Assembly (NCBI GenBank): GCA_024402665.1
Contig: JAKSTI010000016.1
Span: 1 to 49,257, forward strand
DNA length: 49,257 nt
Direction of reading: 5' to 3'
From: Treponema sp.
GTDB taxonomy: Bacteria; Spirochaetota; Spirochaetia; Treponematales; Treponemataceae
Numbering within the stretch: position 1 is the stretch's first letter; every line of letters begins with the position of its first letter. The notes under the pieces were generated by a model. The model did no database searches. It was not told the DNA's origin and worked only from the letters and a program-made list of their open reading frames with translations. Both the position numbers and the translations under genes were made by a program. Of the stretch, positions 40,796 to 49,257 are shown piece by piece.

Positions 40796-43700
40796 ATGCA
40801 AAAGAAGTTTCTTTTTCTGATAACATTTTTAATTTTTCTCACACCAGTAGTGGTATTCAGTCAGGAGAATGCCCTTTCCTACATCGAAGCAAACGATGAT
40901 GGTAAAGACGTTATGTCTCTCTTTGAAATTGAAAGATTAATTCGTGCTACAGACTACAACGAAGCTTTAAAGCAGCTGCACATTTATATTCAGGCATATC
41001 CTGATCGTTTTGATAATGCCCAGCGTCTTATAAAAACAATTATGACTCGTCGTCAGCGTTATTCGGTTTTGACAGAACGTGCCATTAAATCCAGTACAGA
41101 GAATCCAGAAGATCACGAAACTCCATCAAAAATCATTCTGGAAATGAAGACTCTTGAAAAAAATCCACCTGAAGAAATTCAGACAGTAATCACTTTGCTT
41201 CAGGATATGCACCTGTTCAAATATTATGCATATCTTTTTGAAACAATTCAGAAAGAATCAGCCGGTTTGGCAGAAAAAAACGAGGTTCTTCCTGCAATTG
41301 AAAAAGTAAAAGAAGGGTTCTGGGTTTATAAAGACGAATTCCTTGATGAATGGGCAAATAATCAGTCAATCATTAAAGAAGCAGAACGTATTGAGGAAAG
41401 ACTTAACGGATACATCGACTCTTTTGAAAGCCAGGAATTTAGAAGACGGTTTACAAACGTAATCAACACATTTATTAAAAACGTTGATGATGATAAATAT
41501 GAAGCAGCCCGTGAATCTTTTGCCCAGGTGCAGCAGGTTTTAAAAGAATATAGCCAGATCCGTAATAATATTTTTGATTGTGCTCAATCTTATAAAGATT
41601 TGTATGAGAAACAGAAAAAAATCAGACCTGATATTACAGATGCGTCCTATATTCCATTTATGCAGCGCTATGTGTCTGGACTTTCCAGTATTCCTGATTC
41701 TGGTATTGTTGGTGCAATTGATTGCGAATGGAATAACAGGGTAGAGGCAATGAAAACTGCAGTTGCAAAAACTGAATTGAAAAAGGTAAATGATTACCTT
41801 GCTTCTTTGCCAAAAGCCGTGACTGATGAAAAAGCAAATCTGGAACCTTTACGCACAGCAGGAACATATACCCGCAGCATCAGTAATTACGCAGATCTTG
41901 GTATAAAAGTAAATGCTCTTTATGGCAATCTTAAAACTGGAGATAGAAGTACATATAGTCCTTATGCTGATTATAACAGTGCCCTTACTTTTGCCAGCGG
42001 TATTTCAAAACAGAAAGAAAATTTTTATCCGATTGTACGGGATTTAAAAGCAGAAACTGAAACTCAAAAGCAGATTAAAGCAGAAATGGATGCAAATAAA
42101 AATAATCCTGATTACGATTCTTCTGTTTATATCCGCAGACTGTTTGATTCTGTTGCAAAAATGGACAGACTTACAGGAAACGGAAAATCCCTGAAATTAT
42201 CAGACAGTAAAGACGTGAAGAGCCAGAACTGCAGTATGGACTGGACAAAATCTCAGGCTCTTTACAACAATTATGTAAATGAAATCTACTCAACAACAGA
42301 AAATGCTGTAAAAACTTCATGGAACGAAATTTCACAAAGTTTTATTCATGATGCGGCTTCTTATGAAAATGTAATTAAGGAATATAATAAATACGCTTCT
42401 GTTTACAGTAAGGGCTTCCCTGAAAAAATTGATGAAGCTACTTTCAAAAAAATCAGCGGCGATCCTGTTGCTTTAATTGAATATGCAAAAGCCCATGAAA
42501 ATTCAAGCAATGGGGAAGTTTATTATTATCCTGATTTGTCTTTGAATATGACTCAGTATGTTCAGACCGTTTCTGATAAATATGAAGATGCAATGGCTTC
42601 TGCTCAGAAAGAATTTGAATACAATCTGGAAAATCATCCTGAATGGAAACAGAATAGAGAAATTACTTCTATTGTAAACAGATCTCAGGAATATATGGAA
42701 AAGAAGAGTGTGGAACTTTCTCAGATGAAGAAGGAAAATTCAACACTTATTGCTCAGGCTCAGGATGCACAGAGAAGGGCTACAGCAAGTAAAAATGAAG
42801 CAGATAATTTATATTCTCAGTCTCAGGCGGCATTTAACAGAGGTGACTTAGACAGAGCAGAAAAACTTCTTGTTTCTTCCAGTGAAAAATATGCAGAATC
42901 TCTTCTTATTCAGGAAAATCCTGTTTTAAGAAAAACTGCAGACCAGAAAAACTTTGAGTTAAGTTCAAAAATTACAGATGCACGTAACGAAATTGTAGTC
43001 CGCGAATCTCGTGCTCTTTATACAAAAGCCCGTGAATCTCAAAGTTATGATCTTTATGATGATGCAGAAACTTATATCAATGCTGCTATTAATAAATGGG
43101 CAGAAACACATGATGAAAAGAATGAAGAGTTTGAAGATTTCCGTCAGGTTGTAAATACAGCCGTTTCAATGAAAACAGGACGAATCCTTCTTGCTTCAGA
43201 TCCTCTTTATGCAGAAATGTCTCAGATTCTTAATATTGCATATCAGTATTTTGATGAAGGAACTAAATTATATACAAAAGGCCAGAAAGAAGCCGGAAAT
43301 GAAAAACTTGATTTAGCTTTGGAAAATTTAAATAAAATCAAAAAAGTTTATCCAATTAATCAGGAAGCTTCATTGCTTCTTCTTAAAATTGACCAGCTTA
43401 GAGATCCTGCTAAGTTTGATGCAGAATTTGGTCAGAAAATTAAAGATGCAGTTGCTAAGTGTAAAAAGGCAGATACTCAGACAGAAGGATATAACGCTTT
43501 AATTAACTACTATAATATTTCTCCAAATTATAAGGGATTAAAGCAGACTATCAACGATATTGAAATCCAGCTTGGAATGAGACAGAAACCTGTTGATAAC
43601 AGTGCAATTAATCGTGCTAAAAAATTAACAGCAGATGCCCAGACTATTTATAATTCAGCCGGATCAAACGTAACAAAATTAAATCAGGCTCTTGATAAAG

Positions 43701-43963
43701 TTAATCAGGCATTAAAATTAAATCCAACTTACTCAGCTGCCGAAAATCTTAAAGATAAGATTGCTACTAAGCTTGGTGGTAGCACAACAATTGTATTAAA
43801 TGCAGAAGATACAGCCCTTTTAACCAGAGCCAAGAATGAATATCAGGCTGGTAGAATTGATGAAGCTAACCTTCTTATGATACAAATATTAAGAAATAAT
43901 CCTCAGAACATAAAGGTCAAGAGTGTTTCTGATTTGAAGAAGAAAATTGACGCAAGGTTGTAA
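40796..43963 (+). CDS. Large exported TPR/helical-repeat protein
   Basis: A 1055-residue protein with a signal peptide (KKFLFLITFLIFLTPVVVFS) and then an almost wholly helical sequence. TPR-like repeats are recognisable near the N-terminus (YNEALKQLHIYIQAYP), in the middle (ASKNEADNLYSQSQAAFNRG) and at the C-terminus (ARIDEANLL-type). There is a long charged coiled region in between. There are no membrane helices after the signal, so it should be periplasmic. It lies 7 bp before the SpoIIE-type receptor gene and diverges from the UPF0164-TPR gene; a scaffolding role for that receptor is a reasonable inference. Confidence 0.75.
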   Translation: MQKKFLFLITFLIFLTPVVVFSQENALSYIEANDDGKDVMSLFEIERLIRATDYNEALKQLHIYIQAYPDRFDNAQRLIKTIMTRRQRYSVLTERAIKSSTENPEDHETPSKIILEMKTLEKNPPEEIQTVITLLQDMHLFKYYAYLFETIQKESAGLAEKNEVLPAIEKVKEGFWVYKDEFLDEWANNQSIIKEAERIEERLNGYIDSFESQEFRRRFTNVINTFIKNVDDDKYEAARESFAQVQQVLKEYSQIRNNIFDCAQSYKDLYEKQKKIRPDITDASYIPFMQRYVSGLSSIPDSGIVGAIDCEWNNRVEAMKTAVAKTELKKVNDYLASLPKAVTDEKANLEPLRTAGTYTRSISNYADLGIKVNALYGNLKTGDRSTYSPYADYNSALTFASGISKQKENFYPIVRDLKAETETQKQIKAEMDANKNNPDYDSSVYIRRLFDSVAKMDRLTGNGKSLKLSDSKDVKSQNCSMDWTKSQALYNNYVNEIYSTTENAVKTSWNEISQSFIHDAASYENVIKEYNKYASVYSKGFPEKIDEATFKKISGDPVALIEYAKAHENSSNGEVYYYPDLSLNMTQYVQTVSDKYEDAMASAQKEFEYNLENHPEWKQNREITSIVNRSQEYMEKKSVELSQMKKENSTLIAQAQDAQRRATASKNEADNLYSQSQAAFNRGDLDRAEKLLVSSSEKYAESLLIQENPVLRKTADQKNFELSSKITDARNEIVVRESRALYTKARESQSYDLYDDAETYINAAINKWAETHDEKNEEFEDFRQVVNTAVSMKTGRILLASDPLYAEMSQILNIAYQYFDEGTKLYTKGQKEAGNEKLDLALENLNKIKKVYPINQEASLLLLKIDQLRDPAKFDAEFGQKIKDAVAKCKKADTQTEGYNALINYYNISPNYKGLKQTINDIEIQLGMRQKPVDNSAINRAKKLTADAQTIYNSAGSNVTKLNQALDKVNQALKLNPTYSAAENLKDKIATKLGGSTTIVLNAEDTALLTRAKNEYQAGRIDEANLLMIQILRNNPQNIKVKSVSDLKKKIDARL

Positions 43964-43970
43964 CAGACAG

Positions 43971-46900
43971 ATGTTTTTTACTAAGACAAAAAACAGATTT
44001 GATTTTTCTCGTTCCTTAAAGGCATTTACGAAGGCAGTGCTGTTATCAGTCTTTGTTTTATTTGCCACTGAATCTCTGTCTGCACAACAGGAATTTTTCT
44101 GGGAAAAAACAAAAAGCATTTCTTCAGGAGATGCCCGTTTCCCAAGAACCTTAGATTATAAAAATTGTTCCTACGTTTTCTGGGAAGAAATTGATACTTC
44201 AACAAATCAAATCTGGATTTCCAGCAGAACATACAGAACATTAACTGATTATGATGACAACAGACGTTTTGCAGGACCATATAAATTTTCTGGTGAAGTA
44301 CCTGATATTTATTCTGTAGCAGTATCAACATCCGGAACTGTAATTGCAACAGTTGCAGAAGGTGACCTTGGTATTGATATTTACTCTACAACAAATCAGG
44401 GACGTTCCTACAATAAAAAAACGCTGAATGCTTCTCAATCAATGATTGCTCCAAGAGCTTTTTTCTGCAGCAATGGAAAATTCCGTGTATTTACATCAGT
44501 TATTCAGGATGATTTGTTCCAGCTTTTTTATGCCGATTCCCGTGATGGTGTGAACTGGGGCGAATTCAAGCGATTCAATCCTGGTGCAGCTTATAGAAAT
44601 CCATTCCTCCCTGTTTCAATTATTTCTGGCAGTTCGGATATTGTAGTTTTTCAGGCCCAATATGCTTCTGATGTTTTAAATAGATTGTCTTATCAGTTAT
44701 TTATGACAACAACAAGAGACGGAAGTTCATGGTCAACGCCAGTTTTGCTGACAGGACAGAATTCTCTTCCAGAAAGTGATCCAAAAAATTTTGCATCTTA
44801 TCAGAACCAGCGCCCAAATCTTTTAAGATATAATAATAAACTCTATATGGCATGGGAACGAACAGAAACAATAAATTCTTCTATCTGGGTTTCTGAATTA
44901 AACAGTTCAGGTCTTGTGCCACGAAGTTCTTTAAAAATCACAGAGCAGGGTAATGCAAGCAGAGCCATCCTTTTTGAATATGACAAATCCCTGTTCCTTC
45001 AGTGGTTTGATACAAGAAATGGTAATGAAGCTGTCTATATGGCAGAAAAAATTGGTGAAGACTGGGAAGAAACTGCCCTTATCCAGAATAATTACAGCAA
45101 CTTTTTCTCAACACCAGTTCAAATCAACGACGCTGACAGTAAAAAAAGACTTGGTATTATCAGCCAGCAGTCAAATGGAAGAAACAACGTAATTACAGCT
45201 TTATTTCCTGATATTTATGTTCAGCCGCCAAAAATTGTACCAACTTCTTATAAAAACGGTAAAAGCGGTACAGAAAAAAATGTTACTTTCAGAATCACAT
45301 TCCCATCAGATACATCCGGCATTTCAGGATATTCATATACATGGGGAAAAGACAATGAATCAATCCCGCCAGAAGAGATTCAATATTACTTAAAAGACAG
45401 AAATATTACAGAAATTGCTCCAGAAGATGGTTTTTATAATCTTTATGTTCGTGTTGCCGATTTAGCAGGAAACTGGTCTGAACCTGCACTTATTACTTAC
45501 AACAGAGACTTAACTCCACCTGGGCAGCCAAAACTTTCCGATTTAGATGTTGATGAATACGGCTTCCTTAAAGAAAATACATTTGTATTTAACTGGGAAT
45601 CTCCAGAAGATAATGATATTGCCGGGTATAACTATCAGCTGGAATATTTAGGTTCAATTCCAAAAAATTATGTTGTAAATAAAACCCATTCAATTACAAA
45701 AAGCAGGGAAGAAGTTGAACAGGAAATTGAGCAGTGGAAAGAAAAATATGCAGATAAAATTTCTCTTGCAAATAAGTTAAAGCCTTCTGTTTTGACTGCT
45801 TCTGAAAAAACAAAAACATTCAATAACAGAGACAATGGTATTTATAAATTCACAGTTTGCGCAGTAGATGAAGTTGGAAATGTCAGCGAACCAGTAAGCA
45901 CACTTGTTTTCTTAAATAAATATAAACCTCAAACATATATTTCATCAGCTTATCAGACAAGAAATAATATTGGTGAAAGTGAACTTGTTATCAATGGTGG
46001 CGGATTCACTTATGAAGGTACAATCAGCCGTATTTATATTGATCGTGATGGAAAGGCCCCATATGATTTAGTGCTTTATCGTGATCAGGGTCAATTCAGG
46101 GTAAAATCGGATTCAAAAATTACAGATGTTAAAATTGGTACAGATCTTGATGAAGGAACTTATAAGATTGGATTAATTCATACAGACCGCGGTTTATACA
46201 TGAGTTCTAACCTTTTGAAAGTATCAAAGAACGGAACAGTCAAAATTGAATCAGAATATGAATATAAACCTAAATTTAAACTTGTAGAAAAGAATTACAA
46301 AGTTTCTGTAGTAATAAGCGTAGTTATAATTACTATTCTTATTGCTTTGCTTTTACTTCTTCTTGCAACAATGATTGTGATTCTGGTTAATCGCAAAAAA
46401 GAAAAGAAATTAGTTTTAAAAGAAATAAAATCTCTAATGACGGGAGAAATTATGCCATTATTAAAAAATACCGGTGGAACTGGCGGAAAACGGCAGAAAA
46501 GCTTAAGAGGAAAACTTGTAGGATTTACAATCGTACTTGTAATTGCCGTAACATTATTTATATCTCTCCAAAACGGATTCAACATGGTTTCTGTTCAGCA
46601 GAAAACTATGACAGATGCACTTGAAAATCGAATTGAAGTTCTTATGGAAAGTTTGTCTTCTGGTGTTAAAAACTTCCTTCCAACAGAAAATGATCTTGAA
46701 ATCGGTGCACTTCCAGCTCAGAAAGAAGCAATGAGTGAAGTAAAATACATTACGATTTTAGGAGACAAAAACTCATCTGTAGAAAATGGAGCAGCCGAAT
46801 CGTCATTAGGTTATCTGTGGGCTACAAATGATCCTGATATTGAAATGAAAGTTGCGGATTATGGACAAAATGGAATTTTACCTGGAGAAACTTATGTTAC

Positions 46901-48755
46901 AGATCCAGAACTTCTTCAGATTCTCCATAAATTTGATAATTTGAATGCAGAAGTAACAGGAAAAGTTCAAAACATATCAACTCAGATTGCTAATTTCTCA
47001 AGTGAGATTACAAATCTTGCCGCAAAAACAGATGATGAAAGTGCCCAGCGACGAAAAGAATTAAGTGATGTAACAACTAGATTAAGAACTGAATTGAATG
47101 GAACTTTATCAGAAGTTGCTGCTGCCAATACAAAATCTTATCCGTTATTTAATTACGATATTCTTTCTTCTGATGTAACTGAATACACTTTCTACAAACC
47201 AGTTCTTTACAGAAGCGGAACTTCAAATAATTATTTGCACGGTTTGATTTTAATGGATGTTTCAATCCAAAGTCTTATTGATGAACTTTATGAAGAAATT
47301 CAGGATGTAATTATTTCATCTGCACTGGCTGCTCTTGCTGCATTGGTTTTAGGAACTTTGGGTGCGTGGTTACTTGCCAGCCTTATTGTTAAACCAATTA
47401 AGAAACTTGAAAGCCATCTTGAAAAAGTAGGTACTTTAATGACTAAGTCTGTCCGCGAAAGACAGCGACTTGAAAAAGAACATATTGAGATTTCTTCAAA
47501 AGATGAAATTGGTCGCCTTGGAGATGTTGTAAATCAAATGACAACTTCGGCAGGTGCAGCGGCCTATGAAGAATTCCTCCAGCTTGACGGTAAAGCAGTT
47601 CAGGAACGATTTATTCCTCTTGAAGATGGAAAGGGTGGCAGAAAGTTACCGATTGTTCGTTATAACGAAGAGAAATTGAATCTGTTTGCCTTCTATAAGG
47701 GTGACTCTGCTGTTTCCGGTGACTATTTTGACTATAGAAAACTTGATGATCAATGGTATGTTTTCATCAAATGTGATATTTCAGGTCATGGTGTACCGGC
47801 CGCTCTTTTAGTTTCCGTTGTAGCAACTAAGTTTAAAGATTTTTATTATTTTTCAAACTGGAACTATCAGAAAAATGGAATCAATCTTAAAAAGTTTGTT
47901 TCTGGTATAAATGATTTTATTTTCGATTTGGGAACCAGGGGTAAATTCAGTACAGTAAATATCAGCCTCTATAATAAAAATACAGGTGAACTTTATATTT
48001 GTAATGCCGGCGATAATAAAATCCATATCCTTGATGGCGCTACAAAAAAATTGCGTGAAGTTGTTTTATCAAATACTCCAACTGCCGGAGGTGTTTCAAC
48101 TGATCTTGTTGAAATGACAGCGGGTGGTTATAAAGTTGAAAAAATGGTTCTTAATCATGGCGATGTCCTTTATCTGTATACTGACGGTATTGATGAAGCT
48201 GAGCGTCTTGTTCGAGACAGGAATTACAAGGTAAAACAGACTACAAATGAAGAAGTTCGGGTTAATCGCCTTACTGGAAAAGAAGAAAAACTTGTTCAGA
48301 TTCTTGATCAGAAAGAACAGTTTGGAGAAAAGAGGGTAGCAGAAGTTATTGAAGCGGTTTTGACAAGAAAGCATTTCACTTTAACAAAGGAGGATAATCC
48401 TAATCCTGCTGAAGTTCTTGATTTTGATTTTACAAATTGTTCTGGCACTATCGAAGAATCAATTATTGCCCTTGCTGCAGTTGAACGTGTATTCCGAATG
48501 ATAAAGTCTCCTTCTGTCAGAGAAAGTGATGAAATTGAAGTTGAAAATCTTATTGATGAATTCCTTCAGAAACATTTCTCTTTATACTCGATTTATTGTA
48601 AGCCGGTAGCAAATACTGTTCCAGATGACTCAAAGAATCTTGATGATATTGAGCGTCAGAAGCAGATGGAAGATCCAAATGTTACAAAATACGCATGGGT
48701 TACAGAAGACAAGCAGGCAGATGATATTACACTTATTGCAATCAAACGTCCTTAA
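43971..48755 (+). CDS. Giant membrane receptor with extracytoplasmic beta-propeller/Ig-like region, HAMP and SpoIIE-type PP2C phosphatase
   Basis: A 1594-residue protein. An N-terminal signal (LLSVFVLFATESLSAQ) is followed by ~400 residues of sialidase/BNR-like propeller repeats, then beta-sandwich modules (FRITFPSDTSGISGYSYTW; LYVRVADLAGNWSEPALITY). A membrane helix (~779-803) and a second (~847-867) come next, then a sensor segment with coiled coil, a third helix (~1113-1138), and HAMP (LIVKPIKKLE). The SpoIIE/RsbU phosphatase follows from ~1240 (GDYFDY, CDISGHGVPAAL). Such phosphatases act on anti-sigma-factor antagonists. TTG at 43947 would overlap the preceding gene, so ATG at 43971 is preferred. 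Confidence 0.85.
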   Translation: MFFTKTKNRFDFSRSLKAFTKAVLLSVFVLFATESLSAQQEFFWEKTKSISSGDARFPRTLDYKNCSYVFWEEIDTSTNQIWISSRTYRTLTDYDDNRRFAGPYKFSGEVPDIYSVAVSTSGTVIATVAEGDLGIDIYSTTNQGRSYNKKTLNASQSMIAPRAFFCSNGKFRVFTSVIQDDLFQLFYADSRDGVNWGEFKRFNPGAAYRNPFLPVSIISGSSDIVVFQAQYASDVLNRLSYQLFMTTTRDGSSWSTPVLLTGQNSLPESDPKNFASYQNQRPNLLRYNNKLYMAWERTETINSSIWVSELNSSGLVPRSSLKITEQGNASRAILFEYDKSLFLQWFDTRNGNEAVYMAEKIGEDWEETALIQNNYSNFFSTPVQINDADSKKRLGIISQQSNGRNNVITALFPDIYVQPPKIVPTSYKNGKSGTEKNVTFRITFPSDTSGISGYSYTWGKDNESIPPEEIQYYLKDRNITEIAPEDGFYNLYVRVADLAGNWSEPALITYNRDLTPPGQPKLSDLDVDEYGFLKENTFVFNWESPEDNDIAGYNYQLEYLGSIPKNYVVNKTHSITKSREEVEQEIEQWKEKYADKISLANKLKPSVLTASEKTKTFNNRDNGIYKFTVCAVDEVGNVSEPVSTLVFLNKYKPQTYISSAYQTRNNIGESELVINGGGFTYEGTISRIYIDRDGKAPYDLVLYRDQGQFRVKSDSKITDVKIGTDLDEGTYKIGLIHTDRGLYMSSNLLKVSKNGTVKIESEYEYKPKFKLVEKNYKVSVVISVVIITILIALLLLLLATMIVILVNRKKEKKLVLKEIKSLMTGEIMPLLKNTGGTGGKRQKSLRGKLVGFTIVLVIAVTLFISLQNGFNMVSVQQKTMTDALENRIEVLMESLSSGVKNFLPTENDLEIGALPAQKEAMSEVKYITILGDKNSSVENGAAESSLGYLWATNDPDIEMKVADYGQNGILPGETYVTDPELLQILHKFDNLNAEVTGKVQNISTQIANFSSEITNLAAKTDDESAQRRKELSDVTTRLRTELNGTLSEVAAANTKSYPLFNYDILSSDVTEYTFYKPVLYRSGTSNNYLHGLILMDVSIQSLIDELYEEIQDVIISSALAALAALVLGTLGAWLLASLIVKPIKKLESHLEKVGTLMTKSVRERQRLEKEHIEISSKDEIGRLGDVVNQMTTSAGAAAYEEFLQLDGKAVQERFIPLEDGKGGRKLPIVRYNEEKLNLFAFYKGDSAVSGDYFDYRKLDDQWYVFIKCDISGHGVPAALLVSVVATKFKDFYYFSNWNYQKNGINLKKFVSGINDFIFDLGTRGKFSTVNISLYNKNTGELYICNAGDNKIHILDGATKKLREVVLSNTPTAGGVSTDLVEMTAGGYKVEKMVLNHGDVLYLYTDGIDEAERLVRDRNYKVKQTTNEEVRVNRLTGKEEKLVQILDQKEQFGEKRVAEVIEAVLTRKHFTLTKEDNPNPAEVLDFDFTNCSGTIEESIIALAAVERVFRMIKSPSVRESDEIEVENLIDEFLQKHFSLYSIYCKPVANTVPDDSKNLDDIERQKQMEDPNVTKYAWVTEDKQADDITLIAIKRP

Positions 48756-48807
48756 TTTTTTTTGATTTTTAAGGAATTTTTATTATATTTGATTAGAGAG
48801 GTGAAAT

Positions 48808-49164
48808 ATGGATATGGAAAAAATAAAGGATGTTTTTGCTAAAGGTGCAAAGGCTTCTAAAGAAGCATTTGGAAAAGCCGGATCTGCAGTGCAATCTTTC
48901 AGTGATAAAAGTGTTCTGAAGATAGAAAAACAGCAGCTTAAGAACTCTCGCGAAAAAAAATACAATGAACTTGGTCAGATTTTGTCTCAGTTATTATGCG
49001 AAAAGGGTGCTGATATCTTAAAATTAGGAGAACTATCTTCTTTTGAAGCAAAAAAATCAGATTTTGATAAGATTAAGAAGCTTCAGAAAGAGATTTTAGG
49101 GCTCAATAAGGATATAAAAGAGAGAGAAAAGGCTCTGGATACAGAAAAAGCAAAAAAAATTTAA
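48808..49164 (+). CDS. Small helical hypothetical protein
   Basis: A 118-residue Lys/Glu-rich protein without signal peptide. An N-terminal amphipathic stretch (KIKDVFAKGAKASKEAFGKAG) precedes a region likely to form a long coiled coil up to the C-terminus. I do not recognise a family. GAGAGGTGAAAT before the ATG is a good ribosome site. It follows the SpoIIE-type receptor by 52 bp and could belong to the same pathway, for example as a target of it, but nothing in the sequence shows this. Confidence 0.7.
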   Translation: MDMEKIKDVFAKGAKASKEAFGKAGSAVQSFSDKSVLKIEKQQLKNSREKKYNELGQILSQLLCEKGADILKLGELSSFEAKKSDFDKIKKLQKEILGLNKDIKEREKALDTEKAKKI

Positions 49165-49202
49165 AAAAAACGAAAAAATTTACAAAAAAAAAAATAAAAG
49201 TG

Positions 49203-49231
49203 TTGACACTTTTTATATAAGAGTATATATT
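49203..49231 (+). promoter_or_regulatory. Near-consensus promoter reading out of the window
   Basis: TTGACA (49203-49208) and TATATT (49226-49231) are separated by exactly 17 bp; transcription would start near 49238. The gene served lies beyond the window's right end. Confidence 0.7.
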
Positions 49232-49257
49232 AGTCATCACCGTCGCACAAGAGAGCG

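Noticed and set aside
1..49257. tRNA and rRNA genes
   Set aside because: No T-arm consensus with acceptor pairing and no rRNA-like segment was seen on reading; a tRNAscan run would be decisive.

Overview
The window looks like a chromosomal segment of a Treponema-type spirochaete, probably a gut or rumen commensal. The signs are low GC, a UPF0164/FadL-like outer-membrane protein, lineage-typical neighbours (DUF4912 plus a GH57-like protein, the GGGtGRT protein beside an IscU-like scaffold), a polysaccharide-related gene set (GH43, GH3), and prominent c-di-GMP and chemotaxis signalling. This assignment is inference from gene content. No rRNA, tRNA or CRISPR array was recognised.

Layout. 1-2.3 kb: end of an iron-dependent alcohol dehydrogenase, then two SDR-family genes in one operon. 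2.3-7.1 kb: a MoxR-type ATPase with its VWA partner, cytidine deaminase, an unknown gene, and argG behind a promoter carrying two ARG-box-like sites. 7.1-11.4 kb (minus strand): a sugar-sensor/GGDEF protein and a PDZ-membrane-HD-GYP protein. 11.5-13.3 kb: an Fe-S scaffold and the GGGtGRT protein, whose 3' end is repeated downstream. 13.3-17.1 kb is the accessory core: a toxin-antitoxin pair, two paralogous FGE/SUMF1-fold lipoproteins with features of diversity-generating retroelement (DGR) targets, and a large palindromic, probably structured, element. 17.1-21.6 kb: OFA-type transporter, chemoreceptor, histidine phosphatase. 21.6-30.1 kb: GH43, TtcA-like protein, patatin, lipoprotein, pncB, SDR, GH3 lipoprotein, rRNA methyltransferase. 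30.2-37 kb: GAF-HD-GYP, then the infC-rpmI-rplT operon extended by ZapB-like, ZapA and YaiI genes, an RNA methyltransferase, SppA and a DUF975 protein behind an apparent attenuator. 37-49 kb: DUF4912 and a probably inactive GH57-like protein, a UPF0164-TPR protein, a large TPR-like exported protein, and a 1594-residue receptor ending in a SpoIIE-type phosphatase.

Most notable. The second FGE-fold lipoprotein ends in an NNC-codon-dominated, locally GC-rich stretch followed by a tail identical to that of its paralogue. This is what adenine-specific DGR mutagenesis of an AAC-rich template would leave. No reverse transcriptase or template repeat lies in the window, so it would have to be driven in trans. 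The first paralogue's promoter has a spacer made entirely of TA repeats, which suggests phase-variable expression of a diversified surface protein. A palindromic element of about 280 bp with nested helices lies just downstream.

Many genes here have a -10 hexamer 5-9 nt before the start codon and no Shine-Dalgarno sequence, which suggests that leaderless mRNAs are common. Positions of domains within proteins are estimates by eye; functions come from motif and family recognition without database searches.
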